A stretch of 64,000 nucleotides of DNA from VXPQ01 sp965223485. GTDB lineage: Bacteria > Bacteroidota > Rhodothermia > Rhodothermales > VXPQ01. Under the pieces are notes generated by a model that was given only the letters and a program-made list of their open reading frames with translations, did no database searches and was not told the DNA's origin. The position numbers and the translations under genes are program-made. Shown piece by piece: positions 35,849-44,601 of the stretch (its first letter is position 1; each line of letters opens with the position of its first letter). The stretch is from NCBI GenBank assembly GCA_965223485.1, contig OZ244993.1:620001-684000 (forward strand), given 5' to 3'.

Positions 35849-37258
35849 ATGTTACAAGAGCAAAGCCGGCTGTTTCAGCGCATCCTGTTCGCCGTCGATC
35901 TTGCCCTGATCGTCATCGGGTGGATTCTCGCCTGGTTCATCCGCTTCGAAGTCCTCTCGTGGATAGGGTTCATACCCCCACCGGAATGGCTGCCCCTCTC
36001 CCGGTACCTCAGCTTTCTTCCGTGGGTACTCATCGTTTCGATGGGAGTGTTCTGGTTTTCCGGCCTGTACACCCCCGACCGCCTGCAGCGCATGACGCAT
36101 CTCACGCTCAGCGTGACCAAAGCGGTGGTCATGGGCCTGATCGTGGTTACTGCCTCGCTGTCCTTCTACCGCGAACTGTATTTCTCGCGCCTCCACATGA
36201 TGCTCTTCGGCGCCATTACCCCGATGCTGATGATACTCGCCCGCATCGCCATGTATATGCTGCTGCGGCGCGCTCGCAAGCAGGGAATGTACCTGCGCCG
36301 CGTCCTTATTCTGGGAGCAGGAGCCGCCGGACGCAAACTGGAAGAAGCGTTGCGGCAATATCCCTGGATCGGTTTCGAGATCGCAGGCTTCCTCGACGAC
36401 CACAAACAGGATCAGGAAGACGTACTGGGCGGCATCTCGGAGGTTGTGGCCGTCGTGGACCGTTTCCAGCAGGAAGATCGCCCCATCAACTACGTCTATA
36501 TTGCCCTCCCGCTCACTGTCCTGCATCGGATCCAGCCCCTCGTGAACGAGCTGTCCACCCGGCTGGCGCACATCTGCCTCGTCCCGGATCTGTTTCACTT
36601 CGACATCGTGAACTGCCGCGTCACCAGCGTGGAGGGCCTGCCCATCATCCACCTCGTCGACGAGGCGCCCCTGGAATTCGCCCGCATCACAAAGCGCGTC
36701 GTGGATGTCGCCTTTGCCTCGGCGATACTCGTTCTCCTCTCCCCGCTCCTGCTGCTGCTTGCCGTAGGCGTAAAACTCTCCTCGCCCGGGCCTGTGTTTT
36801 ACAAACAGAACCGGATGGGGCTGAACGGACGCACCTTCGATATGCTGAAGTTCCGGTCCATGCCCGTGGACGCCGAAGCCGCCACCGGCGCCATATGGGC
36901 ACAGCCGGGTGAAAAAAGAGCCACCCGGCTCGGGGCACTCATGCGGCGTACCTCTCTCGACGAACTGCCGCAATTCATCAATGTGCTCAAGGGCGACATG
37001 TCGGTTGTGGGGCCGCGGCCCGAGCGTCCGGTATTCATCGAGCAATTCCGGGAGCGCGTGCCCCGCTACATGCTGCGCCACAAGGTGAAGGCAGGCATCA
37101 CCGGATGGGCGCAGGTCAATGGTTGGCGAGGCGACACCTCCATCGAAAAACGCATCGAGTACGACCTGTACTATATCCGAAACTGGTCCCTCCGCCTGGA
37201 CATCAAAATCATGATCATGACGCTCTGGTCCGGGTTCGTGAACAAGAATGCGTATTGA
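35849..37258 (+). CDS. Undecaprenyl-phosphate sugar phosphotransferase
   Basis: The 469-residue protein has four N-terminal membrane helices, a CoA-binding-like middle domain (RVLILGAGAAGRKLEEAL), a fifth helix (AILVLLSPLLLLLAVGVKL) and the bacterial sugar transferase domain (KLSSPGPVFYKQNRMGLNGR, FDMLKFRSM, DELPQFINVLKGDMSVVGPR, VKAGITGWAQVNGWRGDT, YDLYYIRNWSLRLDIKIM). This is the WcaJ/CpsE type, which places the first sugar phosphate on undecaprenyl phosphate for exopolysaccharide synthesis. Which sugar is used cannot be told from sequence. Confidence 0.92.
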   Translation: MLQEQSRLFQRILFAVDLALIVIGWILAWFIRFEVLSWIGFIPPPEWLPLSRYLSFLPWVLIVSMGVFWFSGLYTPDRLQRMTHLTLSVTKAVVMGLIVVTASLSFYRELYFSRLHMMLFGAITPMLMILARIAMYMLLRRARKQGMYLRRVLILGAGAAGRKLEEALRQYPWIGFEIAGFLDDHKQDQEDVLGGISEVVAVVDRFQQEDRPINYVYIALPLTVLHRIQPLVNELSTRLAHICLVPDLFHFDIVNCRVTSVEGLPIIHLVDEAPLEFARITKRVVDVAFASAILVLLSPLLLLLAVGVKLSSPGPVFYKQNRMGLNGRTFDMLKFRSMPVDAEAATGAIWAQPGEKRATRLGALMRRTSLDELPQFINVLKGDMSVVGPRPERPVFIEQFRERVPRYMLRHKVKAGITGWAQVNGWRGDTSIEKRIEYDLYYIRNWSLRLDIKIMIMTLWSGFVNKNAY

Positions 37259-37399
37259 GGGGGCTGCAATATAGTGGGTGCGCCGCATGCGGTCGAGCGC
37301 CGACGGCGCCCCTCTCAATAGAATACAGCGAACCCGTTAAGCCCGTATGAAGTATCCTTCGGCATTGCTATTGCACGATACGCGCATCGCACTGAAGCA

Positions 37400-40300
37400 T
37401 TGCCGGAAAAAACTCTGAAGATTGGCGTCGGGCATCTTTTCGCTACGGGAAGCGATCCTGATCGCGACCGGATATTCCATGTGGCGGGGATGCGCTATTC
37501 CGACCGCGTCGCGCCTCTCGCAAAAGACTGGATTCTTGACCCCGGGCGCAATCTGACACGGCGGCTCTATGAACAAAGCCGGGTTGGCAAGGAACTCCGG
37601 AAAGGAAAACCATCCTGGGAAAAAGCAGAACCGGACATTGCCCCCTTCTTCGCCGATCTGGACGTGCTTTTCCTGTACAACCGGAACCGGCAACGGGACT
37701 GGTTCCGGCACACCGTCCTCCGACCCGCATCGAACCGGACGGGAAACGGCCGAACCGCGCACAGCCCCCCTGTCTGCGTCGATCTCCGCGAGATGGCCCG
37801 GTTCTTTCTTCCCGACCGCGATCTCCCGGACGACGAAACATTGATCCGGGAATCCATTCCCGAAACTGAATGGAACCGTTCCGATCCCCGGTTGCCGCTC
37901 CTCGTACGTAGCTTTGGCAACCTGTTGCAAGACATTATCGATGCGATTCGCTCCGAATCGCAGACAAAACCGGGATATGCGCTCGTATACAGCCTGCTTG
38001 ACCGAGCCGTGGCGCAGGAAGACAAATCCTCCAATGGGTTCGAAGATTTCTGTGCATTGTTACAGGTGGCCGGTATGGCGCATCGCATCCGGTGGAGCAA
38101 CGACCTGTTCGCCAAACCCTATGGCGACAAGGCGCCTGATATCGTCGGGGATGCGGATGCGTGGAACAGTCTCCTGACCCGGGAAGCGCGCACGGCTACA
38201 GCGCCTCCTGCAACGGAAACGAGTCCGCGCCGGCAAGAACCGCCCGATATCGCGCTCCTTACCGGGAGCGGGCCACACCAGGGCAATGGGCGCATGCCGT
38301 CGCCCGAACAGACCAGCTCGGAACACTCCTCCGGGGAAGCAACATCCTTGCCCATCGTCGGCCTCCAGCATGTGGACGAGGCCTTTGACCGGCTGGTCGA
38401 AGAGATAGAAGGCTTCCAGCCCCGGCGCGAACAACAGACCTTCGCCCGCTTCTGCGCCGACGCCATCAATAAGGGAGGCATGTACGCGATCGAGGCCGGA
38501 ACGGGCACGGGGAAAACGCTGGGGTATCTGGCGCCGTCCTGCGAATATATCCGGCAGGGCCAGAGCGATCCAAAGAAGCGCGGAATCAAGGGCGGAAAAA
38601 TCATTGTCGCCACGGCCACGAAAAATTTACAGGACCATCTCCTCAGAACGGAATGGCCCCGCCTCACCGGTACGGGATCGCTCTACCAGGACTTCAAGGC
38701 AGCAGCGCTCAAGGGCAAAAGCAACTTTTTGTGCATAACTGCCGTGGTCGATCTGTTTGAGGAAACGTACGGACCGGCAGAACCGGACCGGAACACCGGG
38801 AAGATTTCCTCGGCACGACGGAAACGTCCCGCAAGTACATCCCGCGGCGCCCCGGCGGAGAAGCGTCTCGCCTGGCTGTTCCTGTTCCTGATCCTCCTGC
38901 GCAACCGGAGCGAAACGGAAAACATTCCCTGGACCTTTTTCCGGCGGCGATTCCCCGATCTGGACGATTTTCTCGATGAGGCAAATGCAGCGGTGGCCTG
39001 CACATCCGACCTGTGCCGCATGGGCGCATCCTGTATCTACCCCCGGCGCCTGCAAAAGGCCCGCGAGGCGGACATCGTGGTTACGAACCACTACAAACTG
39101 CCCGTCATGGACAGCCAGATACAGGAACCTGCGCAGGTATGCCTGATCGACGAGGCAGATCAATTCCCCGACAACCTGCGCAACGCCGTCACCATAATCC
39201 TGTCCAGCTACCGCATTCGCCGCAGGTTCTTGCAACGGATCACAGGCTCTGAACGCCGGCGAGGATTTGCACAAATTCTGGAAGATCGTTTTACGAAATC
39301 GTTGCAAACTTCCGGGAAGCGCATTGCGGATAACGAGGCGCTCGAAAAAGCCGTGTTAAACATGCAGTCCATTCGCGCGGCTTGCGAAGAAATACACGTT
39401 CTTCTGGGCATCATCGGCGGGATGTCCAAGGACTATCCTGACCGCGAAACCCGGCGATGGGTCACAATGCACCCTTCAACCGGAGAGCATTTCCAGACAC
39501 ACCTGACCTCGCTTGCTGCCCGCTGCGATCACATTGCCGCATGCTGGGACGCCCTGCTGCACAGCAAGCTATACGCGGACGCCGGAAACAAGCGTATGCA
39601 ACGCGAAAAAGCGCGCATCGTAAAATATATCCGGTTCGCAAAGGAAGTGGGCTTCGAGGCGTCGGAAATTGCAAACGATTACCCCTCGGACGATTTCGTA
39701 CATATCTGCACCTTCTATGGGGAGGGATGGACCCTGCAAAAAATTCCTTATGACATCTCGACAGTCCTGAAAGAAACATGTTGCAAGCACTATGCAACCA
39801 CCCTCTTCACCTCGGCGACATTGTTCGTGGACAACCGTCTCGATCTGTTTTCCGATAACCTGGGGATTCCGTTCGATACGCATACATCGACACGTATCGC
39901 CTCGCCTTTCGATTATGCAGAAAACGTACAGGGATTCGTAACGACCTCCATCCCGCCCTACGTATCCAGCGGTTCCGCGCAACGAAAAAGCAGGTGGCGC
40001 AAGGAAGCCGCAGGCGCTCTTGCCCGGCTTGTCGTGGCGCTGAACGGGCGCACGCTGGCGCTGTTCACCAGTACGGAAGAAATGCGCGACATCTACGAAC
40101 AGGTGCAGCCCGTTCTGGAGCGATACGGCATCGATCCTCTGTTGCAGGATGGAAGCAGCCTTGCCGAAATCAATGCATTCCGTACCACGGAGCACAGCGT
40201 GCTCTTCGGAGTGGATCGATTCTGGACCGGTGTGGATTTTCCCGGCGCAACCCTTTCGCAGGTTATTGTGGTGCGCCTGCCCAACCCGAACCTGGGGGAT

Positions 40301-40630
40301 CCGCTTATCGCGCACCGGCAAGAATACATGGGCGATGCATTCTGGAAAAGATATTACCGGCCCACCACCAAACTGAAATTGCGACAGGGATTCGGGCGCC
40401 TTATCCGTTCGGAAAAAGACAAGGGGTTGTTCGTAGTGCTGGATCAGCGGCTGTGGTCGAACGAGCGCATGCGGAATCTGCAGGACGCCGTGCCCGTGAG
40501 GCTGCATCGCTGTTCCACCGAACCGGATGACATGAACTGGCTAACCGATAGCGGATTAAAGCATCTGGGGCTGCACGCAGAATTTGAGCGAAGAAATGTA
40601 TATATGGAAGAAATAAAACTTCGCGACTGA
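37400..40630 (+). CDS. DinG-like iron-sulfur helicase with degenerate exonuclease domain
   Basis: No ATG fits; a TTG at 37400 is used. Residues about 1-100 resemble a DnaQ-type exonuclease (GHLFATGSDPDRDRIFHVAG, FLYNRNRQRDWF) but the catalytic DxE and the final HxxxD positions are lost. The helicase starts near residue 345: Walker A EAGTGTGKTLGYL (near 370), the iron-sulfur ligands NFLC and CTSDLCRMGASC (C-x4-C-x5-C), box II DEADQ, and motif VI (LRQGFGRLIRSEKDKG). This is an XPD/DinG superfamily 2 helicase. The 1076-residue length is larger than E. coli DinG because of the insertions and N-terminal domain. Confidence 0.85.
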   Translation: MPEKTLKIGVGHLFATGSDPDRDRIFHVAGMRYSDRVAPLAKDWILDPGRNLTRRLYEQSRVGKELRKGKPSWEKAEPDIAPFFADLDVLFLYNRNRQRDWFRHTVLRPASNRTGNGRTAHSPPVCVDLREMARFFLPDRDLPDDETLIRESIPETEWNRSDPRLPLLVRSFGNLLQDIIDAIRSESQTKPGYALVYSLLDRAVAQEDKSSNGFEDFCALLQVAGMAHRIRWSNDLFAKPYGDKAPDIVGDADAWNSLLTREARTATAPPATETSPRRQEPPDIALLTGSGPHQGNGRMPSPEQTSSEHSSGEATSLPIVGLQHVDEAFDRLVEEIEGFQPRREQQTFARFCADAINKGGMYAIEAGTGTGKTLGYLAPSCEYIRQGQSDPKKRGIKGGKIIVATATKNLQDHLLRTEWPRLTGTGSLYQDFKAAALKGKSNFLCITAVVDLFEETYGPAEPDRNTGKISSARRKRPASTSRGAPAEKRLAWLFLFLILLRNRSETENIPWTFFRRRFPDLDDFLDEANAAVACTSDLCRMGASCIYPRRLQKAREADIVVTNHYKLPVMDSQIQEPAQVCLIDEADQFPDNLRNAVTIILSSYRIRRRFLQRITGSERRRGFAQILEDRFTKSLQTSGKRIADNEALEKAVLNMQSIRAACEEIHVLLGIIGGMSKDYPDRETRRWVTMHPSTGEHFQTHLTSLAARCDHIAACWDALLHSKLYADAGNKRMQREKARIVKYIRFAKEVGFEASEIANDYPSDDFVHICTFYGEGWTLQKIPYDISTVLKETCCKHYATTLFTSATLFVDNRLDLFSDNLGIPFDTHTSTRIASPFDYAENVQGFVTTSIPPYVSSGSAQRKSRWRKEAAGALARLVVALNGRTLALFTSTEEMRDIYEQVQPVLERYGIDPLLQDGSSLAEINAFRTTEHSVLFGVDRFWTGVDFPGATLSQVIVVRLPNPNLGDPLIAHRQEYMGDAFWKRYYRPTTKLKLRQGFGRLIRSEKDKGLFVVLDQRLWSNERMRNLQDAVPVRLHRCSTEPDDMNWLTDSGLKHLGLHAEFERRNVYMEEIKLRD

Positions 40631-40659
40631 ACAGGCATCCTACACTTGATCGACGACCC

Positions 40660-42171
40660 ATGCACATCCGAACCTGCATCGCAATTACGGCACTTGCCAT
40701 GCCGATTTTCCTGGCGGCCTGCGCATCCGAGGCGCCGCCGGATTCAGATCCCGCTGCCCCTCCACAGCAGGAACTGGCACGGGATATCCGTACGATCATA
40801 ACAGGCGAGAAATCTCCTGTACAGCAAGAAGCGCTTGTACAGGCAGGCAAGATCACGCCGGGGCAAATGAGCGACGCCTTGCGCGAGGTGCTCGTCGATG
40901 CGACAGCCTTTATAACATATCTTGACGACAGGTATGAAACCGACGATCCGCGTCTGGACAGTCTCAACCTCTTGCTCGTCCACGCCTTGCAGCCCCATTT
41001 CTCCGAGACAGAAATAGCAGCAGCCATTCTCTCGATCGCGAATCGTTCCGACTCTGTACATGTGCGCTTTGCAACTCAGCAAGCGGCCGCATACCTGGCC
41101 ATGCATATTCCTCCCGGGGAAATGGGAGAAAACCTGCGACATGCTGTGATTGAAGGAGTGGCGGGTATCAGCAGAGAGAATTATGGCATGTATACGACCA
41201 GAAAATTACTGTTTGAAACATTAATAAATCAGACCCCGGGAGGTATGGAAGCGCTGGCAGCAAATCCCGAGGAAGCGATCGGCCCCGACATTCTCGATGC
41301 ACGTCGCATGTCTTACCTGAAATCGATTGTTCGGGAAGAATCAATGATACGGACACAAGCACCGTATATCCCCTCACCGGTGCCAAATCCGGAGATCGTG
41401 CCTCTCGACAGCCTCGTCTCCGCTATACAGGCTATCTCGGAAGGGAAAAAGGGGAACCGGCAACAAGAAGCTGCAAGGCATGTGAGGAGAATAGCAGAAA
41501 CGGATCCGGCACAGATAGGAGATACGCTACGTGTCGCAATGATAAGAGCATTCCGCTATCTGCATATAGAGGCCCAACAAAAAGAAGAAACGGTTTGGGA
41601 AAAAAGATACAGCCCTTTGCGATATCCGCTTGGCGCTGCCCTCGATCAACTGAAAGACCCGGATATCGGCGAGATGTTTGTAGAAATGGAAGCGTATGGA
41701 ACATGTGGCAGCGGGCACCAGCTCATCTTTAGGCAATTTCCCGATCAAAGCGCGCCATTGCTCACCGAGGCCATTTCCCGATCGACGACACGACCCGAAA
41801 AAATGTTCGATGGCCTGCATGTTTTGACCAACATGATAGCAGGATACAAACTGGGAAGGTTAAATCTTTCACAGGAAAGCAGAGCCCTCTTGATTGCTAC
41901 AAGCCGGCACTTTCTCGATGGAGATCTACTTCCTTCTTTGCCAATTTCGGAAGGCGCCGATTCCTACAACCGTGAGACTATTCTGTATCCTGCCCTTCTG
42001 TTTGCAGTTACACTGGATGAACCGGAATTGATAGACATTGTACAGGAATTGGCGACGAACCCGGATAAGATAATTGCTCTGGGCATTCCCGATGAACGGG
42101 TGAAATATGTTCAAGAGGATGCAAGAAGACTATTGAGTCGGCGTCCCTATATGGGCGGCGGCGATTGTTAG
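40660..42171 (+). CDS. Paralogous lipoprotein of unknown function (copy 1)
   Basis: A lipoprotein signal (ALAMPIFLAAC) puts the lipidated cysteine at residue 21. The 503-residue protein has an N-terminal module (ELARDIRTIITGEKSPVQQE, MSDALREVLVDATAF) and a related C-terminal module (SLVSAIQAISEGKKGNRQQE, IGDTLRVAMIRAF), both helical with a HEAT-like look, then a conserved end (IPDERVKYVQEDARRLLSRR, PYMGGGDC) in which Cys is the last residue. Two paralogs occur in this window (the next gene and the one at 53224-54828). No known family is recognised. Confidence 0.7.
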   Translation: MHIRTCIAITALAMPIFLAACASEAPPDSDPAAPPQQELARDIRTIITGEKSPVQQEALVQAGKITPGQMSDALREVLVDATAFITYLDDRYETDDPRLDSLNLLLVHALQPHFSETEIAAAILSIANRSDSVHVRFATQQAAAYLAMHIPPGEMGENLRHAVIEGVAGISRENYGMYTTRKLLFETLINQTPGGMEALAANPEEAIGPDILDARRMSYLKSIVREESMIRTQAPYIPSPVPNPEIVPLDSLVSAIQAISEGKKGNRQQEAARHVRRIAETDPAQIGDTLRVAMIRAFRYLHIEAQQKEETVWEKRYSPLRYPLGAALDQLKDPDIGEMFVEMEAYGTCGSGHQLIFRQFPDQSAPLLTEAISRSTTRPEKMFDGLHVLTNMIAGYKLGRLNLSQESRALLIATSRHFLDGDLLPSLPISEGADSYNRETILYPALLFAVTLDEPELIDIVQELATNPDKIIALGIPDERVKYVQEDARRLLSRRPYMGGGDC

Positions 42172-42202
42172 GCAAAGCGATTTTCCCTGTTTCCCTTGCA
42201 CC

Positions 42203-44515
42203 ATGCACACCCGAACCCACATCGCAATTACGGCACTTGCCGCACTGGTCTTTCTGGCGGCCTGTACACCCGAGGCGTACGCGCAGGACGCGTATTCCGC
42301 CGCATCTCCGGAAACGGAAATATCCGCCGCGCCGGATTGCCCCGAACATGATCCGGCTGCGCCCGCACTTCCTCCCCAGGAGGAACTGGCGCGGGATATC
42401 CGTACGATCGTGACGGGCGAAAAACACCCCGCCCAGCAAGAAGCCTTGGTACAGGCAGCCCGCATCGCGCCGGGAGAAATGAGCGACGCCTTGCGCGAGG
42501 TGCTCGTCGATGCGGCTACGTTTGTAGTCTATCTTCCCGGCCAGGATAGTACGGGCAATGCACGTCCGGACAGCCTTTCCCGGCTTCTGGCCTGCGCTTT
42601 GCAACCTCACTTTTCCCAGGAAGAACTGACTGCGGACATTCTTTCCATTATTTCCTTCGATGAGCAAGGCCACTACCTTCCCGGAAACAGAGCGCGTCAA
42701 ACCACAGCGGCCTGGCTGGCCAAGCACATTCCTCCTGGGGAGATGGAGGAAGCATTGCAACGCGCCGTGGTCAGGGGAATGCTGGGCATTAGTTCCGAAA
42801 ATTATCCCATGTACACCGCCTGGTATCTTTTGTCCGAAGCGCTATCGAAGCAATATGCCGGCTATTCCGATGCGGACCTTGCGGCGGAAATCCGGACGAT
42901 CCAGGCAGGGGAAAAAGACATATATGCACCGCTTGCAGCAATACACGGGGCCGGCCGATGGGTTCATCCAGGGTTTGGCGGCATCGGTGACCCTGAAAAC
43001 ATTGGTCCCGAGGCAAGGGCGGCCATGATAGAAACCCTGACCTGGTTGAATGAAAAAATAAATGAACGCGCCTGGTTACTCGAACGCTTGGAGGCTGTGG
43101 ACGATGAGGAAGGCAAGAAGGCTCTGGAAATGAGCGATCGAGATCAATGGCGTAGCAGAAGAATATTTCATTCGGTCTTGGCAGACGTCGTTGAGAGCCT
43201 CGAAATGTCCGAAGCTATCGAAGCACTGGCAAACGCAGGGGATCTCCATTTTTCGTTCATACGTAGTGGCAACCGTAGCGTAGCCCCGATTGTCGACGTG
43301 CTTTCCGGGGAGCAACTGTATACCCGGCAGGCACAGGCCCGCCTGGCATTCTTGACCGACATCGTTCGTTCGTCACAATGGAAGGGGATAGAACCCCTCT
43401 CTCCTGACAACAGAGACCTGATCGTTCGTACAGCGCGCCGTTTTCTTGACAGGGAGGGGTTGAAAGATTTTCAGGGACTGCATATACGGGGAGTTTTGTC
43501 CAGCGCTGTGGATCTCGCGCTCGCATTGGATGAGCCGGATCTGATACAGGTCGTAGAAACATTGGCTGCGAACCGCGAGGAGGCGATTGTGCGGGGCGTT
43601 ACCCCTGGAGGGGTGGAGTATTTTCAGGAGTATATCAAAGAGATGCTGCAATTTCAGCAGCGTAGAAAAGAATTTCGGGACCCGTTTAGCGAGCCGGAAT
43701 TACCGCAGGACGAACTTGTTGCTGCGATACGGGCCATCATGGAAGGAGAAGAGGGAGACGCCCAAGTCAAAGCGCTCCGACAGGTATCGCGCATGGAACC
43801 GGAGCGCATAGGGGACTCCTTGCGTGCTGCTCTGACGGCAACGTTCTTGTACAAATATGAGGCGACGATGCGGCAAAAAGAGGCGGGAGCGGATTTCGAC
43901 TTTTATGACTCTTATGCTGAAGATTATTATGAAGTCATAATGTATCCACTTGAAGATGCTGTCAGGCAACTGCGAGACCCGAGCCTCATTAAATTGTTTG
44001 TGCATATGGGGCGGTACGGGATATGTGGCAATGAGCCGGGGATGTTTTCTGATCCCGATGGAATATTCCGCCAGTTCCCCGATACAAGTGCGGTGCTGCT
44101 TGCCGAAGCTATTTCCACGCCGACGACGCCGCTCAAAAAAATGTACGATGGTCTGGCGCTTTTATCGGAATTGGCGGTTTCCCATAAAATGGGGCGCCTG
44201 CACTTTTCGCCCGAAAGCAGCGCGTTGCTGCTTGCAACCGGGCGGCGTTTCCTGGAGGGAGATTTTCTATCCTCCTTGCCAATGCAGGACACAACCGGCG
44301 TATATCCGTTCAGCCGTTCAGAGGTCCTGCGTGAAGCCGGTGCGCTCGCCGTCGCGCTGGACGACCCGGAACTGATAGAGATCGTAGAAACCCTGGCGAC
44401 AGACGCAGACAGGGTGACTGCCCTTGGTATTTCCGATGAACGGGTGAAATACGTTCAAGAGACTGCCAGAAGGCTATTGAATTGGCGGCCCTATACGGGC
44501 ATTTCCGATTGTTAG
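42203..44515 (+). CDS. Paralogous lipoprotein of unknown function (copy 2, with extra module)
   Basis: It starts 31 bp after copy 1. It has a lipoprotein signal with Cys21 (ALAALVFLAAC), the N-terminal module (ELARDIRTIVTGEKHPAQQE), an additional central module absent from copy 1 (about residues 225-485, AEIRTIQAGEKDIYAPL and later EPDLIQVVETLAANREEAIV), and the C-terminal module (LVAAIRAIMEGEEGDAQVKA). It ends RRLLNWRPYTGISDC with Cys as the last residue. The tandem arrangement with copy 1 points to local duplication followed by internal duplication of one module. Confidence 0.7.
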   Translation: MHTRTHIAITALAALVFLAACTPEAYAQDAYSAASPETEISAAPDCPEHDPAAPALPPQEELARDIRTIVTGEKHPAQQEALVQAARIAPGEMSDALREVLVDAATFVVYLPGQDSTGNARPDSLSRLLACALQPHFSQEELTADILSIISFDEQGHYLPGNRARQTTAAWLAKHIPPGEMEEALQRAVVRGMLGISSENYPMYTAWYLLSEALSKQYAGYSDADLAAEIRTIQAGEKDIYAPLAAIHGAGRWVHPGFGGIGDPENIGPEARAAMIETLTWLNEKINERAWLLERLEAVDDEEGKKALEMSDRDQWRSRRIFHSVLADVVESLEMSEAIEALANAGDLHFSFIRSGNRSVAPIVDVLSGEQLYTRQAQARLAFLTDIVRSSQWKGIEPLSPDNRDLIVRTARRFLDREGLKDFQGLHIRGVLSSAVDLALALDEPDLIQVVETLAANREEAIVRGVTPGGVEYFQEYIKEMLQFQQRRKEFRDPFSEPELPQDELVAAIRAIMEGEEGDAQVKALRQVSRMEPERIGDSLRAALTATFLYKYEATMRQKEAGADFDFYDSYAEDYYEVIMYPLEDAVRQLRDPSLIKLFVHMGRYGICGNEPGMFSDPDGIFRQFPDTSAVLLAEAISTPTTPLKKMYDGLALLSELAVSHKMGRLHFSPESSALLLATGRRFLEGDFLSSLPMQDTTGVYPFSRSEVLREAGALAVALDDPELIEIVETLATDADRVTALGISDERVKYVQETARRLLNWRPYTGISDC

Positions 44516-44601
44516 AGCAGCCGCCTTTGCGCCCAATGCAAGGAGTTATCGGGCTGAAGTCATGCCAAAACGCTTCCGGATTAACCAGGCTTGCGGAGCC
44601 C

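Noticed and set aside
37285..37320. Terminator after the sugar phosphotransferase gene (GCGCCG/CGGCGC)
   Set aside because: The stem has a one-base loop and no U-tract, so it is not a stable terminator.
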